Positions 34,930 to 47,951 of a DNA stretch of 64,000 bases are shown piece by piece. The stretch's first letter is position 1; each line of letters begins with the position of its first letter. The translations under genes were made by a program, and so were the position numbers. The notes below the pieces were generated by a model, which was given only the letters and a program-made list of their open reading frames with translations, was not told where the DNA came from and ran no database searches. The stretch spans positions 28,886 through 92,885 of the forward strand of contig JAOPHQ010002917.1 in the NCBI GenBank assembly GCA_030340625.1, read 5' to 3'. Origin of the DNA: Merluccius polli. Its lineage: Eukaryota; Chordata; Actinopteri; Gadiformes; Merlucciidae.

Positions 34930-36590
34930 TTTCCGATTCTTTGTGAATAGGTCTTAGTGAGTTAGGAGTCCTCTCGAGGACTTTTAGGCTCTCCTAGACT
35001 TAGGTGTTACTTTTAGGCCTAAAATACTTTGTGAATTGCTCTTAGTGAAAAAAATTAGGAGTCCTAAATTTAAGACTGACACGCCCATTATTTTTAGGAG
35101 TTTCTCCTAAATTCGCCAGTTAGGAGCTACTTTTAGCGCTAAGATCCTTTGTGAATACGGCCCCAGGTCTGTAGGAGGAACGTGGGTCTCTTCTTCCTTT
35201 CCCCGCCGCCGGACCTCTGGATGTGTTACGTACTTTTACAGGTACATGACCCTATAGTGTCAGGGTCGAGGGTGCCACCAGATCTCATTTTGAATGTATG
35301 TGTTGTGAGGCCCTCTGAGACCGTTGACATGGACAACAGTTGCTCTTGGGAGCCCCGCCTCTATAGTTTTGGTTTTGTTCATTTGTTTGTCCCGCTATCT
35401 ACGCGCCATCGACAGTCTCGACACGCCTCCCACTTGATCACACTGAGCCAGGAGGAGACGTTCAGCACATGTTCCACTGGGGCTAGCGCAAACAATGTCA
35501 CTCCAAGGGTGTAGCAGTAGCTGTACACACTTTTCGTATTTATTGTTTTATGCCTCAAGATCTGATTTTCCCCTCCAGCTCTTCAATAAAATGCACAAAA
35601 CAAAAAGCGGAGCAAGACAGGTTTAAAAATAAAATAAAAAAGTTGCCAGTGAACTATATCAAGGCGGGTGCAAAGCAGGTTTCTCTGGGATGAGAGCAAA
35701 CCGCTGTTGTTGAACCGGAGGGTATAGAGCCGATGCTATCTGTCAAGTTGAAGGACATGACATGTGGGTGACGAATACCGAATGACAATATCAAGTTCCG
35801 TCGAACAACTATGCAGTAAAGCAGGCACTGTATTACTTTAAAACGCACATACAACAAGCCTATTTTTTTCTACATTGTCGTTTTAACATTCAGGACTTGT
35901 GTTTGACTGAGGTAGACTGAGAACAAGGGTGGGGTGGGTGGGTTGGGGGGGGCAAGATTGGGCGTCTGACTCAAGACATTCGTTTTCTTGGAGACTTTAG
36001 TGAGGTGGTTAGACTCAAACTGCGGGAATATTTCCAAAAACCCAAAGACGTATGGGGATAGGATTCGAAAACGCAGATTGAATTACAATGCGCCACCGTC
36101 GGTTCTACCCGGAGGAATCAGTGCCAACAAATGTAAGGCACCGAATCGAATAATACTCTCCGCTCTGTCTGCCTGGAAAAGAGTCCAGATGTGTCTCCTT
36201 TTATAGTTACAGACAGAGAGGAGGTGGAGTAAGAATGAGAGAGAGAGAGAGAGAGCAAAATAAATAAAATGCTCATGTGAGTCCACATTATGTCCCTCCT
36301 CAAAAGTGCCAAAAGATGATTATGGCACTACCCTCAACAAAAGAGCAGTCGTTTCTCACGCTTGGGTTATTTTTGATTTGTCGATGGCAATTCAATAAGA
36401 CTCATTGCAAAGGAGGATTTCAATGTGTACCTAGCCAAACAAGCTCAGTGCTTCATCGTCTAAATGTTATGATTGGAGGTTCAAAGTCCTGGGATGGGGC
36501 CAGCAGTTAGTGATGTTGCTGGCCAGCATGCGGGGAGCGATGTTTGTATAATATGTGCAAGATACTTAAAGATGCATTAATCTTTCTCTG

Positions 36591-36606
36591 ACCTCTAGGG
36601 GGCAGA
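36591..36606 (+). promoter_or_regulatory. CTCF-like motif
   Basis: GACCTCTAGGGGGCAG resembles the CTCF core. It may lie inside a repeat that ends in GGGGATGAATAAAGTAGC near 36700. Confidence 0.3.
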
Positions 36607-36689
36607 CTGTGCACTCGGCCCTGTTGCTCGTTTCACCGGATTAACTGCGAGGAGAGTATCGACTTCTTGAAAAGTAGACTCCTGCAAAG

Positions 36690-36728
36690 CTTGCCTTTGG
36701 GGATGAATAAAGTAGCATCTTATCTTTA
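36690..36728 (+). repeat. LINE/SINE-like 3' tail
   Basis: GGGGATGAATAAAGTAGCAT followed by CTTATCTT is typical of fish non-LTR element ends. The 5' limit is not determined. Confidence 0.4.
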
Positions 36729-38695
36729 CTTCATGTTTACGACTTAGGGCTAGGCTCAATACACTCTTGTAATGGAAAATGACAATATACCGATATTAAT
36801 GCAATGTAAAACAAAAAAAAGTTGATAATTTCTCCGGAAAATAAATCAGTTCCCTTTGGGAATAAATCAGATGTAAACGATTGATTTCCCACCTCCCCTA
36901 GATAAGCTAAAGCAGTATGTACTACTGCTTATCACATGGAGTTGCTATTATGCGGTGAATGCTAAGAGTCATTACATGGAAAAATTGCAAGGTACAAAAT
37001 ATACCAATATTCTGCTCATTGATTTTATTAATATCGTCCAAGCCTACTGAGGTCCACCTTTGTCGCTGTTGGTCACCGATGACTAAAGCTTAACTAAGGT
37101 GTACATCTTCCCCTGAAGCATGTTCCTGTTGCTCACCTTCCATTGTCCTTCAATATTGAGGTTTCTGTAAGCAATGGATCTGGGTGGCGCTCTCAAGCTA
37201 GTGGTGCTTTTAAAGCTTGCAAGACTAAATCAAATGTGCTAATTTTGACCACTATGCTTGGTAACAATGGTTTCATAGCACAGGACAAAGTCAGGAGGAA
37301 CAGTTGACTGCAGGCAGGGAAAACATTGTTGCGTGTGATTGTTGTGTAAGTGTGTACTGCTATATTGTCGGCTAAACAGGTTCCGGTGACCCTGGCGAGG
37401 AATTAGTGTGCAAAGACGGACGGATGGATGGAGGATGGATTGAAGGATGGAGGAAGAAAGCTATTTTGAACCCTCTTGTCCTTCGAGTATTATCCCTTAG
37501 TGGCTCAGAAGGCCACAGTTCCCCTTTACCTCAACAGGAAAAGCTAAGGCGCCAGCATGCTATAGGACCTCTGCAAATCATTTAGTCATATTTCAATTAT
37601 TTGGGGGTAATTAAACAGAAAATGAAATATATGTATTTTTTAAATCAAAATAATGAATGTTGCAAATATTGATTTACACTTGACAGAACGATTTTCAGAA
37701 AGTGAAGTCTACATCGCAATGAGATTAAGATCCTTATAATGTGTTTCATTGGAGTACAGAAATTACACACATCGTTATTATGCACATTTTCTACCAATCA
37801 ATAAACATGTCGAGTGGAACAGCGGAATAAATTAAATGACCAAATCAGCCAAACATTTTATGAGCTTTATTGCTCATTAAGTTGTCCCAAAGCCATTGTC
37901 CACGAGGCCCAGGCAGGCATGAACATGTTGAGTATGCTTGGAGGGAACACGAACAATCCTTGCATGATAACATGTCAACATATCCAAACATCTCAGTTCA
38001 TATAGGTGTAGGGCAAATTATTCATACGGTTGCCGTATGAATAATCCTTTCATGCAATATTCATCTCTATAGAATAGTCACCTTCGGTAAATAATATGTA
38101 TAATACATCAGACTAATTGCCTAAGCAGCTCCATATGCTCATCAATGCTTCTGATTCTATTGACCTTCTAAGAAGCTCTCTATTGGCACCTTGCATTGAG
38201 CTGCTCCCCCTCTACTTGATGAATACCCAGCCTAGACTAATGGTCGGAGCAGACTCAATGAAGTGAAACGTAAATTACCGCAGGTACACCTTTTCTCCCT
38301 CGTCTGGCATTTTTCATTACGCGTGATGTCACGCGGCGGCATACTAACAGGCATACCTGGAACGACAGCGTTCCTCGAGTATCTCAACCGTTCGGCCGGC
38401 AGAAAGGCGCTAGGTCACCTTGGCTGCCTACATGTTTCACAAAAAAATTAACCACTTCTCAGGCTAATTAATGAGGCTGCCGTTGCGCAGCGCATTGTGT
38501 ATCCCACCGGGTGCCAGGAGAAGGTCAAACAACGGAAACACAAAGGGTGTGGGTGGGGTGTGAGGGTTGTGATCATTTATTACCCCTAACACGCTGCCTG
38601 GCAGAAAATGGACCGACGACTCAGGACAAGACGCGACAGGGCCGACAAAGATGGATAGCCAAGACCGAGACGGAGAGAGTGAGTTTGGCGAGCGT

Positions 38696-40247
38696 TAGTG
38701 TTGCTTTCGTCTACGAAAATTATGACTACATATCGTCGTCAACGAACCTTTATCACGTGACGAAAACGAGACGAGATGCAACGAAAATGGTGGTCATGTG
38801 ACGAAAACTATAATCAAATGTATAATGCAATATTGTTGACGAATAAAAACGGGACTAAATGTGGTTTGCAAAATAAAAACTCTATCTCTTCATTTTCGTT
38901 GACCAAAACGAGACGAAATGTTATAACATTATTTCGTCCCGCTATTATTATTATTTTGAAATATTTCTGTTTCCTGAGTCTCGGGGCTGCATCAGCGCAC
39001 TGCGAAGACGCAAGCGACGTCACTTCCTCAATCCCCACTCGCGGCAAGTTAAAGGCGTTTACACACCGGGCGCGTTTTTTTCCTGTGATTAATTCGCACG
39101 TAAATATAAGTTTTCTTACTGTTGTTTTTGTCATGAGTACTTTCACACAGAACGCAAATATTACGCGGCGAAAAAGCGCCGTCGTTTTCTTTCGGAAGGA
39201 GGTCGATTTTTCTGAGCTTTCACACAGCGAATAAAGAAATCAACCAATCACGTTACAATGTCAAGACAATGGCGGACCTGTTGATCGATTGTGTTTCTCA
39301 TCACCTGTATTATCTGACAAAGGCGCTAGCGTCCCCAGAAGGACCTCAAACTGTCCCACTGACATCCTACAATATGTCCGTTCAGCTCCTGTTTTATTAT
39401 ATATTATATTATTATATTATTATTAGCGGAATTCTCATTCTCTTTCTCTACCTGTTAAAATGGGATGTACCCAAAATGTCCTCTTCTTGTGTGGAGTGAG
39501 GAGGGCTAGGACAAGATCATCATCACTGGATGATGTTGAATCCATCATGTCTCCTGGAGGATGAGCTGGTGCGAATCTTTCCCAAACTTGTATTGAACAA
39601 ATGTCGCAACTGTCGCAGATTCGCATCGCTGCCGCTATGAATAGTTTTGATGTGAAATAGGCGAGTATTTTACATTTTCGTGTCGTTTATTCGTCACGCC
39701 CCGGTGTGTAAAGGCCTTAAAGCTCAAACAAAACCTGGCAGGTTAGCCATGTGTGTGTACTTCTTACATGTTTGGTGGGTAAAATAAATATGTTGTAAAT
39801 TCAAATCAGAGCGTCTTCCATGTCTGGAATTGAATGTTTTCTTGAGTCTATAAGGTAACAATAATATAATAATAAGATAACCTTGTTTGACTTGTGAAAT
39901 GGGTGACTTAAAGAACATTTTGGTTTTGTCTATACTATACTAGGTACTTGTACTATATTTACTGGTTTAAATAGAATTGCATTACTAAAAAGAGACTAAA
40001 ATACAATGTTCATTAACTAAAACTAGACTAAAATGTCATCAGTTTTCGTCGACTAAAACTAGACAAAAATAGTCATGGATAATTCTGACTAAAATAAGAC
40101 TAAAATGCTCAGACTTTTAGTCGACTGAAACTTAACTAGACTAAAAAGAGTACAAACGTGACTAAAACTAATAAAGACTAAAATGACAGTTTGACACAAA
40201 GACTAGACTAAGACTAAAATGAAAACAGGCCGCCAAAAACAACACTA
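38696..40247. mobile_element. hAT-type element, non-autonomous, host of a nested insertion
   Basis: An exact 8-bp target duplication GCGAGCGT flanks the element (38688-38695 and 40248-40255). The ends read TAGTGTTG and CAACACTA. The left arm carries repeated GACGAAAACGAGACGA-like motifs and the right arm repeated GACTAAAACTAGACTAAA motifs, as expected for subterminal transposase-binding repeats. Removing the nested Harbinger copy leaves about 885 bp without a transposase frame. Confidence 0.88.
39053..39717 (-). mobile_element. Harbinger-type element nested in the hAT element
   Basis: The 665-bp element has ends AGGCGTTTACACACCGGG and the complement of CCCCGGTGTGTAAAGGCCT. It is flanked by TAA on both sides (39050-39052 and 39718-39720), the 3-bp target typical of Harbinger. 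The minus strand encodes a transposase N-terminal remnant: RTFWVHPILTGRERE, a stop, then after a TA-rich stretch CRMSVGQFEVLLGTLAP. No catalytic domain is left. Confidence 0.8.
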
Positions 40248-41927
40248 GCGAGCGTACATGAAAATGTACACAGATTGGGAGAGAGAGGGAGGGAGAGAGA
40301 GGTTGAGGTTAGGGGTGATGAGGGTGGGTGGGGACATGGGGGTGGTGGAGGTAGGAGGCCGATGAGGATGGCATGGGCCGTGGAGGAGGATGACTAAGGA
40401 CAATGTGAAAGATCAGGGAGGAGGGGGGGGGGTGGCTTAACCCGCAGCAAGATCTGCTAAAGCTGGGGTTTCAGAGCGCCTTGAAGTCTCCTCTCAGGCA
40501 TATCCTCGTGCATACGCGCGTCCGCATCTGTGCTGTGTGTTACGATGCACGTCTGCGCGTGATGCGCCCAAATCCATATGTGTGGATTATCGCACGTTTC
40601 CTCCAGCGACTTTCTAATTATCCCAAATTGTGTCTGGTGGGGCCTGCCTCAATCCCCTGTGGATGAGCAGGCAATCTGGGCTGTTGCCCAAATCGGGGAG
40701 AGAGTCATCCTGTAAATGCTGATTGGTATAGGAGGACTGCACCAAACATGCAAAAGTTCCCCGGGGACAAAATGAGATAAAGAGCTGTATGTTATATGCT
40801 AAATAAGCAGAGGAGCCCGGGGGGGAAGTGCCAACAAAAAGGAGTGAAGAACTGCCAGCTAGAGCCATTGGATGGGCCTTGTGCCAATGGTTTGATCCAG
40901 ATATCGTAATAGTAATGTTTTTTTTTTTTAACAGACTGAACTTGTATTCTCCAGGTGTCTACCTTGCTATTAGTTACATAGTAGCAGAGAGGGGGTCATT
41001 TATTGTATATCAATCTAATTGCACAGGCTGACTCAGTCTGTCTCGATCCACTACTAAAAAACCCCATCATACACTGTACACAGCGCTTATAATGTATTAT
41101 CCATATGCGAGGCGAGGCCAACCATGTGTGGAATGAGAGACAGGCACCCAGGACGTACTAATGAGTAACTCTGCGCTGGCCGGGGCTGCAAGAAGGGCTC
41201 AGTGGCCAACCAAGCACGCCGCCGCTGTGCCTCAGGGTGGAACCGGTGCAGCGTGAGACGCGGAGGACGGCTAAAGTGCATGTGACAGGAATGGCCGAGG
41301 CGGCAAACACACCCCCGCCTCTCCCTGACCCGTCGCCTCCTCCCTCCCAGAATGCACTGCAGTGCACTACACCGAGGTAGTGGAAAAAGGAGGCGGATGA
41401 TGCGAGGAATGGGGGGAATTACAGAATGAAAGAAGGACTTAGAAAAGTGGGAGCGAAAGGCTTGGGGAAGGGCATCGGCCATCAATCTCCGGCCAGCCAC
41501 ATACAGTAAATGGCCCCATGTCGTGTCTGAGTGTACAGAAGAGAGTACCATGTTCCCGTCTGAGACCTGGGGCTGAAGTCCCCACACGCGGCTCCAACTA
41601 TCAATCTCCCGAAAAAAGAAAAAAAAAATCCAACCTGGACCGCGGACAACGGTCTGCTCCGTTTCTTTCTTTATTGCAGCCCTCTATCTCTCTCCAACGC
41701 TCTCTCCTCTCTGTCTTGCATTCGCTCTTATGCTCCCTCCGACGCCTCGAATTCTTCATATACATCAATGCCCAAATCCCTTTAATGCATGCGATGCGGG
41801 ATCATCACGCGCGTTAATATCTCAAGGTTTCCTTTCATGAAGGGACACAGGCTATTAGTCCATGCCCCAGTTAGCACCAAGAGGGCCGACGCTAACAGCC
41901 CGACAACTCCCACTCTCTCTATAGATT

Positions 41928-42061
<134 letters not shown>

Positions 42062-42263
42062 AGCACAATCTCTCTCGTCTTTATACATCCATTTTCTGCT
42101 GTATGAGAGTCACAGAACAAATGCTAATCCAGCCAGTGGGCAGGAGAGCATTTATGTCCAATCTAGCATAGCCTCGTAAATTTCCACATCCCTCCGTGTC
42201 TAGCTCGCTTGCTCACTCATTCACTCACTCGCTTGCTCGCTCGCTCGCATGTCGCCCTGGGCT

Positions 42264-42286
42264 TGAGAGAGAGCGAAAGAGAGAGC

Positions 42287-42325
<39 letters not shown>
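42264..42325. repeat. (GA)n microsatellite
   Basis: An imperfect GA array. Confidence 0.93.
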
Positions 42326-42591
42326 GAAACTACCTTTGTAGTAACTACACCCCTGACAGCTCTGCACACAACCGAGCAAAACCTGGGTAACAACGACTTA
42401 TCTTACCAAGCATTTCATTTTGAGTAGATGAATTGAATATTCTGTCTGCCTCTTATTCTGCAGTTCTCCTCATTGTTTGTGTTTTAGGTAAAAGCTCCTA
42501 CGGCAATTAAATATGCACAGGTGTGGCACTGCATGAGCAGCATTTGCATTTGGTTTGTTTTCTTGAGGGAAAAATTAAGGGACCATACTCT

Positions 42592-42649
42592 CTTGCCATT
42601 CCCGCTGGCTATGTCTACAAATGTAGACATAGCCAGCGGGAATGGCAAG
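42592..42649. repeat. Perfect palindrome, 28-bp arms, 2-base loop
   Basis: Positions 42592-42619 (starting CTTGCCATTCCCGC) are exactly complementary to 42622-42649, with AA at the centre. There are no mismatches over 56 paired bases. Confidence 0.95.
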
Positions 42650-42656
42650 GAGGGTC

Positions 42657-42683
42657 TAAGGACAAACATAGTGTTTGTCCTTA
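42657..42683. repeat. Second perfect hairpin, 12-bp arms
   Basis: TAAGGACAAACA at 42657-42668 pairs exactly with TGTTTGTCCTTA at 42672-42683. It starts eight bases after the larger palindrome. Confidence 0.9.
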
Positions 42684-43176
42684 CATTTTGAACAGGGATA
42701 TCAATGAGCTCAATAAGGTAGGCTACTAAAGCTGCAGCTACTTAAGCATTAACTGGACACACACAACGTGTGTGGTAGAGGCAATAAGACAAGATTACAG
42801 CCCTGTATCTACCACAATAGGATGACCCTGGCCAATTATATGCACATTGTCTTTATCCCTGTGTGTGGCTATGGCAACCATCTTCCAATCAAGAAGGGAG
42901 ATGCATCTCCGGTCGAAAAAGCTTTGACCACAAGGGTATATTCTATCAATATTTTAAAGGTCCAACAAGGCGCAACAAGCACGTATTTTCAAGCATCGAA
43001 GGAGAAAACAAAGAGTAAAAAAATGGGCCAGGGTATCAAAAGAAATAATAAAAAAATCACATTAGTAGCACAGTCTTAGCTGTGGGCTACAGGCATCTAC
43101 AGTAAAACAGACATTCATGATCAATTTTCTGAAGGAAAGCGCTACATCAGGACAAATGAGAAGGGAATGCACTTAC

Positions 43177-43300
43177 TGCTTGACAGATGATAGGGTATTT
43201 GATTCGATTGATGCCACCGGCAAACACAGCGAAGGTCAGAGCCGTGTGGAAGCAGAAGTTGAGTAGCACGTGCCATCCTTTCCGACTGATGCGGATTGCG
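43177..43300 (-). CDS. adgra1: ADGRA1 exon with transmembrane helix 2
   Basis: The acceptor TTTTCTTGGCAG precedes CGCAATCCGC, and the donor GTAAGT follows 43177. The exon encodes residues 44-85, AIRISRKGWHVLLNFCFHTA and onward to YPIICQA, with helix 2 at about 55-75. The block is nearly identical to vertebrate ADGRA1 and shared with ADGRA2/3 in part. It ends in phase 0. Confidence 0.95.
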
Positions 43301-44330
43301 CTGCCAAGAAAAGACAAGCATAAAACATCAGAACACAGGAATAGGTAAAAAATCAAAGATAAGTTTCCTTTTTCCATCCGTTTAATCATGGCGGTTAACC
43401 TCACGTAACAGAAGCTTGAGTTGTACCTTGGCTCATCACTCAGAGGAAGAGGACTATAGCCCCATCGTTAACTGACTTTCTTCTAAACAAATAGCTTTTA
43501 TTAAGTCAGATGTTTTACTATAATTCAATTTAATGTTTAGAGGAGATTTTACGAATCGTTTGAGAATAACGAGTCTAGAGGAATCCTGAGGACAATTTGG
43601 CCATTATTAACAACGCAGGGGTTTGATGAACAAGTTATACACCATTTTGACATTTACTTATTTCAATGCTGCAGATTTGGAGGAAAATACATTTCCAACT
43701 TTTTTACTTTTCTCTCCAAAATAATAATTGGTTTAATTAAATTACAATAAACTGCCGAAAATTTCTGAGCGGCATTTGGACACCTTTGGATTTGGAGAAT
43801 AAACAAGAAACCTAATAATACACCCCGCACGTTCTTAGCACCGTTGTTTCTATTATGTAAGAGAGGGTGTAGTGATTCATGGTCAAACAAAATGGAAAAA
43901 TATTGGACAAGCTCAGCAATGAAATAATAACAAACGACTGGTTTCAGTCGACTGGGTTGATTGAAACATCCACAGAGTCACACCAAACACTGATCCTCAG
44001 TCTGTTAAATATGGCATCAGTCAGCCTGCTATTGCACCCTAGGGCACGGCACTTAACCCACATTACCTCATTCCATGCAAGCCCCCGAAAAGAAACAAGA
44101 GTGTGAGAGAAAATGTAGGTCAGGTAACAGTAACAGCCTCCGACAGTGAATAAAACATTGGCTCCAGTTCTTCTTCTTATTTCATTTCATTGTCTCAGTC
44201 ACCTTGTCACCGTGTGGAAATGAAATATATAATAATAACCCTGTGCAGGAGGTTCCCGGCTCCCCAAAATGGAGGACAGGAGCCCCTGGTCGGACGTGAG
44301 CTAACTGTAGATGAAGCCGACGCAGCCACA

Positions 44331-44348
44331 GCAGCCGCAGCAGCCGCC

Positions 44349-44421
<73 letters not shown>
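44331..44421. repeat. (CAG)n trinucleotide array
   Basis: About 30 CAG units with a few CCG and TAG variants. Frames through it read as polyAla, polySer or polyGln, but there is no sign that it is translated. Confidence 0.95.
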
Positions 44422-44422
<1 letters not shown>

Positions 44423-44628
44423 TCTGCGCTGGGCTGTGAGGCGTGTCTGGAGACGAGGGGCTGGGGCACAGCTAAGGGGGCTGTGCTGTTTGTTTCCCGC
44501 CTGCGCTGCCTCTGTCCAGGTGCTGAACTCCAGTGTTGGCGGTTGTGTGTGTGTGTGTGTGTGTGTGGGGGGGGACTATAAATCAAGCCCCAGCTCCTGT
44601 CCCCCCTTGAACATGCGACCAACAGCCC

Positions 44629-44659
<31 letters not shown>

Positions 44660-45845
44660 ACGCACCCTGCTTCTTTTCCTTTTCTTCCTGGAAGCATGTT
44701 TTCCTGGACTCTGCTTCGGGGGTTTCACTGGGTCAACTACATTAACCTGGCAGCTCCCCACGTTTCCCATCTCCTGCAGGCTATAGGGAATCAAACCCCC
44801 CCCCCCCCTCCCTCCCACCTACCCTACCGCTCCACAGCCCCGGCCCTTCCCCCATACACTGTACCTGCCCCCCCATCTCTGGCCGAGCCAATTCTAGAGG
44901 ATAGGACAGCGCATTATGACACATTATACGAGGGGTAGTTTCAGCTGAGCCATGCGATTGGTCGGAGACGCGCTGCTATATTACGCTGATAAAACTTACC
45001 ATAAACCACTGCCAGCCTTGCCCTGACAAAACATTCAATTGGTTGCTATGTTCATCCTTGGGGTAACCAAGCAAGTATGGAGGTCATGAATGTCATTAGG
45101 GATCAGGTTTGGTGTTATTTTTCGTGCTTATGAAAAATGTAAAAATGTATTATTTTGTTTTTAATTCAAAACAGTTTTTAAATGTATTCACAGTGCTATT
45201 TGCTGTTGTTACGGGGATGGGACCAAGAGGTTTGTGATTTATAGCAATAATTCCCGGGCCTAAAATGTGACCGGACTTTTTGATTAATACTTGTTGAACA
45301 AAGCACTGCAGTCTCCCATCTATTCATTTTGTTGGAAACAGCCTCCGGTGCACCTCAGCCTTTTCTTTCTTCCTTTCTTCGGAGCTCATCTGTTTGGTAA
45401 AACGGACAGCCTATCACTCCCTGTCCTCCTCCTGTCTGGTTCGGCTCCTCTCCTCCTCCATTTTACATCCCTGCCACAAGTTTTTTTTTTTTATAACCTT
45501 TATTTATCTGGGGGTGGGATTTTTTTTTCTTTCTTTCTTTTTGCTGAACCCACACAAATTCACAACGCGTCTTCAAAGTCATACAGCCGCACACGAGCGA
45601 CGTGTGCGACGTGAGGGGAGTACAGTCACTCGCGCGGTGGGCATGGTGACGCTTGTTGCAGCATTTTTGTTTCAGCATCGATGTGCAGGACACGTCGAGT
45701 CAGGAGAGACCCTCTTGGTCGACGGGTGTCGTGGAAATGGAAATGGAAAGGAATCAACGGGCGACAGTTGACTCTCGGCCGAGCAGCATGTCCAACGCTA
45801 CGTGGTAATTAATGACAAAATTATCAAATAAGTTCACTGTAAAAC

Positions 45846-45895
45846 GTTTTGGATAAAAGTGTCCGCTAAATAGTCAAATAGTAAATGATGATTAA
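45846..45895 (+). repeat. L2/V-SINE-like 3' tail, degenerate
   Basis: TTTTGGATAAAAGTGTCCGC followed by TAAATAGTCAAATAG matches the common fish tail TTTGGATAAAAGCGTCTGCTAAAT. Confidence 0.6.
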
Positions 45896-47653
45896 GTACA
45901 AGAGGCGGAGGGCTTGCACCGATGCATGCACAGAGAGAAAGAGATGGATACAAAAAAGGAGTTATAACCCATGCGAGATGAAAAAGGCGCAAGATGAAAT
46001 GCCCATGAGGGCGATGGCGAAGGCGATGGCGATGGAGAAGCCTGCGGTTCCGCGAACCGCCATCCAAACCAAGCTTCACTAGATAGAAGCTGTGATGATC
46101 AGTCGTGATAGCACCAATGTGAAATATAACTGTGTGTTCTGTTTGTATATACTGTATATACAATATATTAAGTTTCTCTCAAATTGTACAATATATAGGC
46201 ACGACACTAAATACAATAAGTGTGCGTTTTTTTGTCTGAGACGCATTGCCATGCAAGCAGACTATGGCTAGAGTTCTCAACAGCTTGATTCGTTATTATT
46301 TGTATTCCTTATCTCCTTAAGATAATCCTTATCTCCTAAGGTAGCCTAACTAAACAAAGTAGGCCTGTAACCCCTCAAATGAAAAACACTACAGCCGTTC
46401 GGTCTGGGGCATAATATCTACTACACTTGGTACACCTAATAGGCTACATCGTGTGACTTACATCATAACTGATTATGTGACTTGGTAAATACACACATCT
46501 TCCAAGTGCAAGACACAGCTTGAGATTAAACTAATGTCTAATGTCAGTCTAATGTCTAAATTACCACACAAATTAAAGGAGAGAACATTTAAAAAATCCC
46601 AGAAATATTTCAGCACACTAACCCTCACAAATAAAATACACTAAAATAAATAAAACGAATATTTAAGCACACCACACCACGGGCTGTCATGGTCCGACGC
46701 AGAAATAGGCGGCGCTGGGTCGCGGGGGGGGGGGGTCCTCACAGGCGCGTACCATCGAAGCACCGGTCGTCGCACTTGCGCGTCCTCGCGCGTAAAAGCC
46801 CTCGCACGGAGACTGTCCGTCAACTGTAGTGCTACTATTGGTGAGGGGGGTCTAGCTCATGTTCAAACCATGTCCACCTGTTTAGACATGAACAATATAC
46901 AACATTTTTGTTCCTGCCTTTAGACCTGCGTACACACACAGCATTCATTGTTGTGGTCTGTGGTTTGATTGTTTGAGTGCGTTTGATCGCCTGGCCGGGT
47001 GGGATAGCTAGATTGCTAGGGTTGTTAGCCTGGCCGGGCGGGGCGATGCAGCAGACACACAGAGACAAGGTGGGGTGTGGATCCCAGACAAGATGCGACG
47101 GCTCGTCTGACTGCAGACAGCCGCACCCCGTCTGTGTCCTGGGTGACACAGACCGAGGTGATCGCATCATGTACACGGCTTACGAAAAAAAAAAAGAAGA
47201 AAAAAAAGATGACTCAGGATGACACAGTTTGCTAAATGAATTTTCCGCTTAGTAATCGTGTCATTTCAATAATGTCAAAAACGGATTCTGTTCTTAGGGA
47301 GAGAAGTAAACATGCGGTAAGACACCCTAACCATGTGTGAATGCTAACTGACCTCATGCGATTTTAATGGACATGGTTGAACAAACAGTTGTGCTGCGGA
47401 CCAGGGTACCGCACAGCACATGTACACCACTCAGCTTTCTCTCCTACTGCCAAGGTCAATAGCAAACAAAGACCCTTCAGGGAAATCAAGTTGATCTATG
47501 CATTAGCCTTATTAACCACTTCCAAACAGAATAAGGTGACCAAAAAGGATAGGATAAACAGATTAAAATAATCAAATTGCAATTAGCAATCAAGACTGCT
47601 CTGTGAGATACACAAACTATCAATCCATCGCCCTGATCCTATCTATTGCTCTC

Positions 47654-47654
<1 letters not shown>

Positions 47655-47714
<60 letters not shown>
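47655..47714. repeat. (AC)n microsatellite
   Basis: A perfect array of about 29 AC units. Confidence 0.97.
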
Positions 47715-47719
<5 letters not shown>

Positions 47720-47936
47720 CCAATCACACTCACGGTTTCTGGATCCTGAGTCAGACAGATTGCAGTTGTTTACAGCGAAAAAAAGCATCTGACTCACACA
47801 CAGTCAGCCCAGGAGTAGCTGTTGCAGCAGCAGGCACAGCAGGTGCAGCCAACACCATAACAAAAAAACTAAAAGATGGTACATAAGCCTATGTGCGCAT
47901 CCACTTTATGCATTACAGCTGCATTAATTGGTGTCT

Positions 47937-47951
47937 GGCCACTAGGGGGCA
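47937..47951 (+). promoter_or_regulatory. CTCF-like motif
   Basis: GGCCACTAGGGGGCA matches the CTCF core closely. It lies about 500 bp from the helix-1 exon of ADGRA1. Confidence 0.4.

Larger units (their letters stand above)
33170..35164 (-). mobile_element. PIF/Harbinger transposon, degraded
   Basis: The 1995-bp element begins GGGGCCGTATTCACAAAG and ends with its exact complement. Beyond these 18 bp both ends share diverged blocks such as CTTAGCGCTA and GCTCCTAACT, and many TTAGGAGT-like repeats lie near the ends. AGGTC is present just outside each end (33164-33168, one base before the left end, and 35165-35169); a clean 3-bp duplication was not seen. The minus strand carries Harbinger transposase fragments. 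Confidence 0.85.

Noticed and set aside
44190..44786. Plus-strand frame with long polyalanine
   Set aside because: The alanine run is a CAG array in an ADGRA1 intron; flanking residues show no domain.
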